Shown piece by piece: positions 46,819 to 54,543 of a DNA stretch of 64,000 nt; position 1 is the first letter of the stretch, and every line of letters starts with the position of its first letter. Both the position numbers and the translations under genes were made by a program. The DNA is taken from positions 43,504-107,503 of the forward strand of contig NZ_CP060786.1 of NCBI RefSeq assembly GCF_014489555.1, written 5' to 3'. The notes under the pieces are model-generated. The model was not told the DNA's origin and did no database searches. It saw only the letters and a program-made list of their open reading frames with translations. This DNA is from Hymenobacter qilianensis. Lineage in GTDB: Bacteria; Bacteroidota; Bacteroidia; Cytophagales; Hymenobacteraceae.

Positions 46819-49206
46819 ATGAGAATACTCTTTCTACTGGGTGCGCTGCTGGCTACCTTGTCCGCCTGGGCGCAAAGCATGCCGGGCATGCGCATGACTA
46901 AGGGCGCCGAGCCCCACCTGACCCAGTCCGCCCCCCCCGCCGCCGAACTGCGGGGCAACGTCGTGACGCCCCGCAGCAGCTACGTGGGCAAGCGCGTGGA
47001 ATATGACTTGTACGTCGACGAGCGCCTGGTCAACTTCACCGGCCGCACCCGCCACGCCATGGGCATCAACGGCCAGATACCGGCCCCCACGCTCACCTTC
47101 AACGAGGGCGACACGGCCGTCATCCGGGTGCACAACCAGATGGCTATGGAAACCTCCGTCCACTGGCACGGCCTGCTGCTGCCCAACGAGGAAGACGGCG
47201 TGCCCTACCTCAACACGGCCCCCATCGAGCCGGGCACCACCCACACGTTCACGTTTCCTCTGATTCAGAGCGGCACCTACTGGTACCATTCCCACACCAT
47301 GCTGCAGGAGCAGTCCGGACTCTACGGCTCCATCGTCATCCACCCCAAGCGGATTCCCCACGAGCTGAAGGAGTACGTGCTGGTGCTCTCCGACTGGACC
47401 GACCACAAGCCCAAGGAAGTGCTGCGCTACCTCAAGCGCGCGGGCGAATGGTTTGCCGTGCAGAAAGGCGCCACCCAGAGCTACGGGGAGGCCCTGGCCG
47501 CCGGCTACTTCAAGGACAAGCTTAAGCAGGAGTGGGGCCGCATGCCGGCCATGGACCTGACGGACATCTACTACAACAAGTTTCTGACTAACGGGCAGGA
47601 AAAGGGCTATTTCAAGGACGCCAAGCCCGGGGAGGTGGTGCGACTGCGCGTCATCAACGGCAGCGCCTCCTCGTATTTCTACCTCCAGTACGCCGGTGGT
47701 CCCATGCAGGTGATTGCCGCCGACGGCATCAACGTGGAGCCCTTTCCGGTCACCAAGCTCGAAATTGCCACGGCCGAAACCTACGACCTGCTGGTGAGTG
47801 TGCCCGCGATGGGCGCGGCCGAGTTCCGGGCTACGGCCAACGACATCACGGGCTACACCTCCACCTACATCGGGGAGGGCGAGCCGATGAAAGCGCCGGA
47901 CCTGCCCCGCATCAACTACTTCCAGATGATGCGCGAAATGGGCAGCATGGAAGGCATGAGCGGCATGGACATGGGCGGGGCCGGCATGACCAAGCAGCAG
48001 CAGGGCAGTGGGGAAATGACAGGCATGGACATGTCGGGCCAGCCGGGCCAGAAGCCGGCTAGTGGCTCGCAGATGCCGGGCATGGACATGCAGCACGGCG
48101 CGGCGCCCGCCACCACGGCGCCCTCGCCGCAGAACCGGCCCGCGAATACCCAGGAAAAAGCCGGCAAGAGCATGGGCAGCATGCAGGACATGGGCAGCAT
48201 GGCGGGCATGGACATGGGGGGCAGCACCGGCGACTTCAACTACAACCAGCTGCGGGCCCTCAACCCCACCACGCTCGACTCCACCCAGGCGTGGCGGGAA
48301 ATCAACCTGACCCTGACCGGCAACATGCTGCGCTACGTGTGGTCGTTCGACAACAAGACCCTGTCCGAGGCCGACAAGATTCCCATCCGCAAGGGCGAAA
48401 ACGTGCGCATGACCTTCACCAACACCACCATGATGCGCCACCCGCTGCACCTGCACGGGCACTTTTTCCGGCTCGTCAACGCCCAGGGCGCCTACTCGCC
48501 GATGAAGCACACCTTCGACATTCAGTCCATGGGCAAGGTCACTATCGAGTTCGACGCCAATGAGGAGCAGGACTGGTTTTTCCACTGCCACATCCTCTAC
48601 CACATGATGGCCGGCATGGCCCGCGTCATCAGCTACGAAGGCTCCCCGCAAAACGAATTTGCCCGCACCGACTACAAGGTGCTGAAAAAGGAAGACAACC
48701 GGCCCTACCTCTGGGCCGACCTGATGGCGCACTCGCAAGGCACTTTTCTGGAAACTACCCTCTCCAACAACCGCCACGCGCTGGAATTCGAGGGCCGGGT
48801 GAACTACCAGGGTAACTTCGAAACCGAAACCCACCTGCTGCGCTACCTCGACAACCGGCAGTTTCTCGCCGCGTTCGTCGGCTTCGACTACCGCAACAAC
48901 CGCACGCTGCTCGCGGAAGGCGAACGCAACACCAAAAACAACCGACGAGTGTTCGACGTGGGAGCCTATTACCTGCTGCCCCTGCTCGTGCGCTCGGAGC
49001 TGCGCCTGGACAGCAACGGCCAGGTGCGCCTGCAGCTGGAACGCACGGACCTGCCCCTGAGCAACAACTTCTTCGCCGACCTGCTGGTGAACACGGACCG
49101 GGAGTATAACCTCACCTTTCGCTACCTGGTCAGCAAGTACGTGTCGTTGAGCACCAACTACGACAGCGACTACAAGTGGGGGGCCGGCCTGACGATTCAC
49201 TACTAA
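46819..49206 (+). CDS. CopA/PcoA-like multicopper oxidase with C-terminal beta-barrel-like extension
   Basis: The 795-residue protein has a signal ending SAWAQ and three cupredoxin domains with the four copper motifs: VHWHGLLLP near residue 114, WYHSHTMLQEQSGLYG near 157, HPLHLHGHFF near 540 and FFHCHILYHMMAGM near 588. A Met-rich loop of about 100 residues (374-470; MSGMDMGGAGM, MPGMDMQHG, MGSMAGMDMGG) lies before the last domain and should bind Cu(I), as in cuprous oxidases. After the last site about 160 residues of alternating polar and aromatic strands end TNYDSDYKWGAGLTIHY, resembling a CopB-like outer-membrane barrel. PcoA is about 600 residues, so this extension is extra. ATG 46819 is preferred over TTG 46813. 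Confidence 0.88.
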   Translation: MRILFLLGALLATLSAWAQSMPGMRMTKGAEPHLTQSAPPAAELRGNVVTPRSSYVGKRVEYDLYVDERLVNFTGRTRHAMGINGQIPAPTLTFNEGDTAVIRVHNQMAMETSVHWHGLLLPNEEDGVPYLNTAPIEPGTTHTFTFPLIQSGTYWYHSHTMLQEQSGLYGSIVIHPKRIPHELKEYVLVLSDWTDHKPKEVLRYLKRAGEWFAVQKGATQSYGEALAAGYFKDKLKQEWGRMPAMDLTDIYYNKFLTNGQEKGYFKDAKPGEVVRLRVINGSASSYFYLQYAGGPMQVIAADGINVEPFPVTKLEIATAETYDLLVSVPAMGAAEFRATANDITGYTSTYIGEGEPMKAPDLPRINYFQMMREMGSMEGMSGMDMGGAGMTKQQQGSGEMTGMDMSGQPGQKPASGSQMPGMDMQHGAAPATTAPSPQNRPANTQEKAGKSMGSMQDMGSMAGMDMGGSTGDFNYNQLRALNPTTLDSTQAWREINLTLTGNMLRYVWSFDNKTLSEADKIPIRKGENVRMTFTNTTMMRHPLHLHGHFFRLVNAQGAYSPMKHTFDIQSMGKVTIEFDANEEQDWFFHCHILYHMMAGMARVISYEGSPQNEFARTDYKVLKKEDNRPYLWADLMAHSQGTFLETTLSNNRHALEFEGRVNYQGNFETETHLLRYLDNRQFLAAFVGFDYRNNRTLLAEGERNTKNNRRVFDVGAYYLLPLLVRSELRLDSNGQVRLQLERTDLPLSNNFFADLLVNTDREYNLTFRYLVSKYVSLSTNYDSDYKWGAGLTIHY

Positions 49207-49229
49207 TCCGGCCTATCATAGTCCAGCCT

Positions 49230-50009
49230 ATGCTGCCCTTGTCTGTTGTCCGCCGCCTCCTGTCCGTCGCCGCCGGCCTGGTCCTGGCATTAACCGGTTG
49301 CCGGTCCTCCGCTATTGTCCCTACGTTTTCAGATACGGGCAAGTACCACCCTTCGCGGCCGGTACCTCGCGTCGACACGACGACGGCCGTCACCGCCCAG
49401 GAGTACCGCACCACCCTGCCCAGGCGGGTAAAGGCGGAAGGGCGGCCCCAAGTCGCGGACACGCGGGACCACGTGCGCAGGGAGAAAAAGGAGCCAGCGG
49501 GCGAGCCAGGCCGCCGGTATGCCAGAGCAACGCCCGGGGATACCGTGCGTAGCGCTACCCGGCCGGTGGCCCCGCGCGAGCCCCGCCAGTACGCCTCCCC
49601 CACGTTATTCAGTGCCCAAACGCTGGTGCATTATGGCCTGCACTTTGTTTTCCCAGTCGTGTTGGCGCTGGTGTTTTTCCCCTTGGTGTGGCAAACCGCT
49701 TACCTGATTATGTTGGCCACGATGGCCATCGACTTGGACCACCTGCTGGCCAAACCCATTTTCGACCCGTTGCGCTGCAGCATCGGGTATCACCCGTTGC
49801 ACTCCTTTTATGCCATCCCCGTGTATGCGCTACTGCTCCTGCTGCCGGCGACGCAAATGGTCGCCGTGGGGCTGCTGTTCCACCTTTTCACTGACACGGT
49901 GGACTGCTTATGGAACTTCAGCCATTGCCGCGAGTGCTACCTCAACTCTCGTATTTATGCCTTGCGCAACTGGGTGCGGAAGCTACTGGGCCGTGAAGTA
50001 GCTGAGTAA
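49230..50009 (+). CDS. Lipoprotein-type N-terminus fused to DUF6122 membrane domain
   Basis: ATG 49230 gives a signal with lipobox ALTGC, then a low-complexity Arg/Pro/Thr-rich linker of about 110 residues, then a DUF6122 domain: HYGLHFVFPVVLALVFFPLV, AIDLDHLLAKPIFDPLRCSI, GYHPLHSFYAIP and VGLLFHLFTDTVDC. The other copies of the family here start directly at the domain, so the first 130 residues are an addition. The lipobox and later membrane helices may anchor the protein twice. It follows the copper oxidase at 24 bases and likely belongs to its operon. Function unknown. Confidence 0.68.
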   Translation: MLPLSVVRRLLSVAAGLVLALTGCRSSAIVPTFSDTGKYHPSRPVPRVDTTTAVTAQEYRTTLPRRVKAEGRPQVADTRDHVRREKKEPAGEPGRRYARATPGDTVRSATRPVAPREPRQYASPTLFSAQTLVHYGLHFVFPVVLALVFFPLVWQTAYLIMLATMAIDLDHLLAKPIFDPLRCSIGYHPLHSFYAIPVYALLLLLPATQMVAVGLLFHLFTDTVDCLWNFSHCRECYLNSRIYALRNWVRKLLGREVAE

Positions 50010-50419
50010 GTTAGAGTAGCGGAGAAGGTTAAGTAGAAGGAGCACTTCTACGTGCTCGTTTACGACCACTGAGTAGGTACCAGAAGTGGGTCCGTGGAAA
50101 TTATGCAAGTCATAGTTAAGCTTGGCGTGGCACTCGACTGGTGTAACAAACCCAAGCCCCAAGCAGTAACATTGGTTAACGTAATGTGAGTTATAAGAGT
50201 GGACTTGGAATAATTATTAGCTCCTAGCACCATTCTGGGCACTCAAGATTAGCCCATTTCCAGTTTGAAGCACTAGTTTTAGATCGGCCTAAGCGAGAAG
50301 AGGAGAAAACGTATCGCCTGCCTTGCTTTTCGCTCTGGCGGGCCATCCCCTCTTATCGATATCGTATCCCTAGCAGACGACCGATCCTGGCTGGGTGGTC
50401 GTTTCCTTCTTTTTAGTTT
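50010..50419. other. Intergenic stretch with recurrent motif copy 9
   Basis: 410 bases without a convincing gene. It carries an exact AAATTATGCAAG at 50098-50109 in plus orientation. The next gene start is 311 bases away, so the gene it once served may be lost. The rest is more AT-rich than the genes around it, and I see nothing else in it. Confidence 0.5.
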
Positions 50420-50892
50420 GTGGCCCGTATTTCTCCCTCTAGTTCTCGCTTCTGGCTTAGTCTGGTTCTGCTGCTCTCTACTGGCGCTTGCCTCACTGCT
50501 CAAACCCCGGCCCCGCGTCCCTTAGCGGAGCTAATCAATCAGCAAGAGCCTGGGTGGGCGCTCGTTTCGCAGTGGCTGCGCGAAGCTAAAAACCCGGTGC
50601 AGGTGTTACCCAAAACCCCGGCGCGGGCCGATAGCACCTTGCTGGCGGCGCAAGTCACCACGCGCTCGCCCCTGGGTGCTATCATCTATGAAACCGGGGG
50701 CTGCTGGTGGATGGCGGGTGGCTCCGGATCCTGGGCTCGGGCAGTCCGGCCCTGAATAGGACCCTGATGGAGTGGAACCAAGGCAAGCCAGCGGGTATGC
50801 TGCTGATTGCCGACGATGTTATAAAGGCGAGGCAACTTGGGAAACTTGCTTTAAAAGCTTTTTCGGTGTCAAGGATGAATATGGTTTTCTAG
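50420..50892 (+). pseudogene. DUF2625 protein, frameshifted and 3' truncated
   Basis: The chain starts MARISPSSSRFWLSLVLLLS and has a signal. It continues LINQQEPGWALVSQWLREAK and GAIIYETGG, and after one missing base in the G5 run at 50696-50700 gives LVDGGWLRILGSGSPALNRT and GMLLIADDV, the conserved core of DUF2625. The family usually continues ADDVxGGFFAxNGG with a long C-terminal part. Here it breaks after ADDV into unrelated sequence and stops at 50892. GC content falls at the break, marking a junction with foreign DNA. Confidence 0.65.
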
Positions 50893-50977
50893 GGGTCACA
50901 TTTTCGATGTTTCATTGCCTTCTCCTTGCAACAGGAAAGGGAATGTAGAAAAATAAAAAAAATGATTAGCTGGTTTT

Positions 50978-51768
50978 ATGAGAAATAATTGGTTTCGAGG
51001 TTGTACATTTTTTTTGGCTGTAATACACGCAGTCGCGGTTCTTTCGTGCCAGAAGGGAGGCGATAAAATACCCGTTTCAATAAAGGCTAAAAGCAAAGCC
51101 CAGGAGGTGGTAGACTTATCTATAAAAGCTCACGGCGGCAAATTGTTTGATAAAATCTTGGTTCGCTTCACCTTCCGAGAAAGGCAGTATACCGCTTTTA
51201 GAAATGATGGCTTTTTTACCTATACAAGAGCTTTTAGAGATTCTTCTGGCCATGTGAAGGACGTGCTGCAGAACAACGGCTTTTACCGGGAAGTCAATGG
51301 CCAAAGGATTGACCTGTCAGAAGATAAAAAACGGGCCTACTCAAACTCTGTAAACTCTGTTATCTATTTTGCCTTATTGCCTTATGGTCTGAACGATGCC
51401 TCTGTCCACAAACAGTACCTGGGGCAGTTTATGCTGAAAAATATTCCTTTCCATAAAATTAAGGTAACCTTCAACCCGGAAGGGGAGGAATTGATTTTGA
51501 TGATGAGTTTGTGTATTGGATACACCCCCAAACATATAAAGTACACTATCTGGCCTATAGCTATAAAGTCAATGGAGGAGGGCTGCGGTTCAGGGAAGCT
51601 TTTAACGACAGGGAAATCAACGGCGTGGTGTTTCAGGATTATATAAATTTTGAACCCCTGTCTGACACCGCTTCGCTGGAACACTTGGACAAAGCTTTTC
51701 TAACCGAGCGCCTTAAAAAACTTTCAGACATTCACCTGGAGAATATTTTGGTAACCATCAACAAATAA
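50978..51768 (+). CDS. DUF6503 lipoprotein, one frameshift
   Basis: The N-terminus is a signal with lipobox VLSC. The chain then reads AHGGKLFDKILVRFTFRERQ, NSVNSVIYFALLPYGLNDAS and, after one missing base near 51490-51500, DFDDEFVYWIHPQTYKVHYL and NGGGLRFREAFNDREINGVV. These are the conserved blocks of the DUF6503 family. About 263 residues. The gene is richer in A and T than its surroundings and overlaps the next start codon (TAATG), so the two are an operon. This pair was probably imported from a lower-GC Bacteroidota relative. Function unknown. Confidence 0.72.
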
Positions 51769-52391
51769 TGAAGACAACCTATTTAAACCTCTTGGCAGGT
51801 GCTTTGGCAGTTGTAGCAGCTGTCAGCTGTAACAATCCCAGCCAACACGAAGATGAAACCCAGGCCAAGCTGACTACAAAAGCAGATGATAAGGAACAAA
51901 TCTCTGCCTCTACGGAATCTCAGCCAGATACCATCAAGAAAAGTATTCCGTCAGAAACCAACGGAAAGATAGGCAAGGCCAACGTGCACATTACCTATCA
52001 CTCACCGGGTGTGAAAGATCGGACAATCTGGGGCGGACTAGTAGCATTTGACCAAGTATGGGTGACCGGGGCACACAAAGCAACTGCTGTCAAGTTGGAT
52101 AAGGCAGTAACAATTGACGGAAAGGAAGTGGCAGCAGGTACGTATGCCTTATTCACTATACCGGGGAGAGAAGAGTGGACCATCATCCTGAACAAAGATT
52201 ATGAGCAACACCTGGCAGATGACTATGATCAGAAAAAAGACGTTCTGCGGGTAAAGGTAAAGCCGAAAACGCTTGATCAACACCAGGAAAGACTTAAGTA
52301 CGAGATACATGCTACTACTACCGAAGAAGGAGCAATCACCATTTCTTGGGAGAAAGTCCAAGTTTCCTTGCCAGTAAGCACGAACTTCTAA
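51768..52391 (+). CDS. DUF2911 lipoprotein
   Basis: A 207-residue protein with lipobox AVSC, a Ser/Thr/Lys-rich linker (about residues 25-65) and a DUF2911 domain: VHITYHSPGVKDRTIWGGLV, TAVKLDKAVTIDGKEVAAGT and EWTIILNKDYEQHLADDY. The family is common in Bacteroidota; its function is not known. It shares an overlapping stop/start with the DUF6503 gene and the same lower GC content. Confidence 0.82.
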   Translation: MKTTYLNLLAGALAVVAAVSCNNPSQHEDETQAKLTTKADDKEQISASTESQPDTIKKSIPSETNGKIGKANVHITYHSPGVKDRTIWGGLVAFDQVWVTGAHKATAVKLDKAVTIDGKEVAAGTYALFTIPGREEWTIILNKDYEQHLADDYDQKKDVLRVKVKPKTLDQHQERLKYEIHATTTEEGAITISWEKVQVSLPVSTNF

Positions 52392-52452
52392 TACGTATGG
52401 TGGCAAGGGCAAACAGTTAGCGTTGCTTTCCTAGATAGGCAAAAGTACTGGC

Positions 52453-52701
52453 ATGAGCGGCGCTTTCCTGTTACATATGGTGCTGCCTGTGGTTGTTCCA
52501 ATGGCTATTGCGTGGTTGTTCTATCAGTCACTATTCAAGCGAGCCACCTTGTTGCTGCTGGCAGGGATCCTGCTAGACTTAGACCACCTGCTGGCCAATC
52601 CAATTGTTGATCCCAACCGGTGCAGCGTAGGGTATCAGCTGCTGCACCAATACTGGCTTATCCCCGTGTATGGACCAGGGCGTACGCAGCAAAAATTCTA
52701 G
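52453..52701 (+). pseudogene. DUF6122 protein, truncated
   Basis: The chain reads LLHMVLPVVVPMAIAWLFYQ, LDLDHLLANPIVDPNRCSVG and YQLLHQYWLIPVYG, then breaks into GPGRTQQKF and stops at residue 82. The other copies here continue with a further membrane helix and an acidic segment. The lost C-terminus and the recombinase just downstream suggest that insertion of the island cut this gene. Confidence 0.65.
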
Positions 52702-52830
52702 ACTTCTTTTCTAGCTTGTGAGAGCCTACTGCGTTCGAAAACCTGAATGCTCTAGCTGATGGTAAAACGGCACTAGCGCCGCAAAGGCCCTTCGCTAGGT
52801 TTGATGCGTACGCCCTGATCAACTACCCGC

Positions 52831-52867
52831 GATAAGGACTGATAAGATTAAGTTATCAGTCCTTATC
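52831..52867. repeat. 15-bp perfect inverted repeat before the recombinase
   Basis: GATAAGGACTGATAA (52831-52845) and its exact complement (52853-52867) flank a 7-base spacer. It lies 60 bases upstream of the tyrosine recombinase start and 130 bases past the truncated DUF6122 gene. It could be a recombinase-binding core or arm site, or a terminator; there is no U-tract. Confidence 0.5.
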
Positions 52868-52926
52868 TTGCACGCAGAAAGCTCATCCATTTTTGGGTGT
52901 TTTACTCCTAATAGTATATAGCTACC

Positions 52927-53886
52927 GTGAGCAACCTGCCCGTCGTCCCGTCTGCACCCACTGCCCAGGTGCCGGCCCACCTCATCGACTCCACCCACCG
53001 CTACGTCGAAAGTGGGTTGCGCGGGGCGGCCAACACCATCCGCGCGTACGCCGGGGACTGGCAGCGTTTCACGACGTGGTGCGCCCTGCACGGCATGGAA
53101 TTCTTGCCCGCCCCGGCCGAGGCGCTGGCCGGGTTTCTGACCGAGCTGGCGGACGCCGGCAAGAAAGTGGCCACGATCCAGCGCCACGCCGCCGCCATCG
53201 CCAAAGCCCACGAATTGGCGGGCCTGGACTCGCCCACGGCGGACAAAAAGATCAAAGTGCTGCTCAAGGGCATTGCCCGCGAGAAAAAGACCCGCATCAA
53301 GCAGGCGGCGGCCTTTTCGCTGGCCTCGTTCAAGCGCACGATTAAAAGCATCGACGTCTCAACGCCCACGGGGCTGCGCAACCGGGCTTTGCTCTTGCTC
53401 GGCTTTACCGGAGCTTTTCGCCGGTCGGAACTTGAAGCACTGAACCTCGAAGATTTAGCCTTCGACGAGGAAGGCTTGGTCGTCTCGCTCGACAAAAGCA
53501 AGACCAACCAGCTAGGCCAGGCCGAAGAAAAGGCTATCTTCTACTCGCCCGACCCGGCGCTGTGCCCCATTCGCTCCCTACAGGCCTGGCTGCGGGTACT
53601 TAGTCGGTCGGAAGGACCCGTGTTTGTCTCGCTGCGCAAAAACCAACAGGTCACCTCCCGGCGGATGACGACCAAGTACATCAACCTGATTGCCCAGCAG
53701 TACCTGGGCCCGGGCTATACGGCCCACTCCCTGCGGGCCTCGTTCGTGACCGTCTCCAAGCTCAACGGGGCCGACGACTCCAAGGTCATGAACCAGACCA
53801 AGCACAAGACCAGCGCCATGATTCGCCGCTATACCCGCCTTGATAATGTGCGCCAGCACAACTCGGCTAAGGAACTGGGGTTATAG
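52927..53886 (+). CDS. Tyrosine recombinase / integrase
   Basis: The 319-residue protein starts at GTG 52927. It has an N-terminal SAM-like core-binding domain (NTIRAYAGDWQRFTTWCALH) and a catalytic domain: TGAFRRSELEAL with the first Arg near residue 164, AHSLRASFVT (HxxR near 266-269), KHKTSAMIRRYTR with the nucleophile Tyr near 302. This matches phage-type integrases with the R-H-R-K/H-Y set. Its GC content is high, like the left part of the window, whereas the genes after it are AT-rich. It marks the left edge of the defence island and likely mobilised it. Confidence 0.88.
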   Translation: MSNLPVVPSAPTAQVPAHLIDSTHRYVESGLRGAANTIRAYAGDWQRFTTWCALHGMEFLPAPAEALAGFLTELADAGKKVATIQRHAAAIAKAHELAGLDSPTADKKIKVLLKGIAREKKTRIKQAAAFSLASFKRTIKSIDVSTPTGLRNRALLLLGFTGAFRRSELEALNLEDLAFDEEGLVVSLDKSKTNQLGQAEEKAIFYSPDPALCPIRSLQAWLRVLSRSEGPVFVSLRKNQQVTSRRMTTKYINLIAQQYLGPGYTAHSLRASFVTVSKLNGADDSKVMNQTKHKTSAMIRRYTRLDNVRQHNSAKELGL

Positions 53887-54543
53887 TCCTAAATGAAGTA
53901 TTAAAAGATTGTTAAGAACAGAGGATTACAAAAAAGATAATAGGCAGGGTTTTATTACTGGTTCGATATTTTAGGCATAATTAAGACACCTCAAATCACT
54001 CCAAATGATAGCGGAGAACCTGTGTGAAAGTAACTGCATAATACAAACCAGTATCATGTTATCAATTCCTAGGTGTGTGCCACTTAGCACCGAGCGTAGA
54101 GGCCTACTATGACAGTGGGCCTTTTTATTATTGCCCATGACCAATAAAGTAGCTTTGACTGCAACAGCAGCTCAGCACTTGCCCATAATAATTACACTTT
54201 GCTAAGAATAAACTATATATAAAAATATTTCATGATGAAATTGGGTTCGTTGCAAAAAACAATGGCTTTATTGATTTATAAATTAGTACTGAGTTACATC
54301 AGATTACGGTAATTAATTGCGCTTTTAGTACTGCTTTCTCTAAGTTGAAACTAATAAATTAGTTATACTAGATCACAACATGAATGTTTTTTAGCTAGTA
54401 GGGATCTTGAAATTATTATACACATCCATTTAATTCTAAGTGACTTATCAAAGCAAACTTGTTTACAGGATTATGTATTCATAGATTGGTGCAATTTTGA
54501 CAGTATCATTATAGGAAATTCGGGATTTTTAGACTTATGTATT
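53887..54543. other. AT-rich leader region before the Lamassu-like operon
   Basis: About 660 bases with no convincing reading frame. GC content falls sharply just after the recombinase stop. The stretch holds one terminator-like hairpin at 54100-54127 and long A/T runs. It probably includes the promoter of the three-gene operon, but I cannot place it. Confidence 0.5.
54100..54127 (+). terminator. Intrinsic terminator in the AT-rich region
   Basis: AGGCCTACT (54100-54108) pairs with AGTGGGCCT (54114-54122, one G-U pair) across ATGAC, followed by TTTTATT. It probably ends a transcript from the recombinase side. Confidence 0.6.

Noticed and set aside
46834..49200. A 788-codon minus-strand frame opposite the copper oxidase
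   Set aside because: Repeated HARH and VGVV-like composition is the reverse reading of Met-rich and strand-rich coding DNA. The plus strand has all four copper motifs.
53887..54543. Possible small genes or a CRISPR-like leader in the AT-rich region
   Set aside because: No repeats of constant length and spacing and no frame longer than about 25 codons with coding character were seen.
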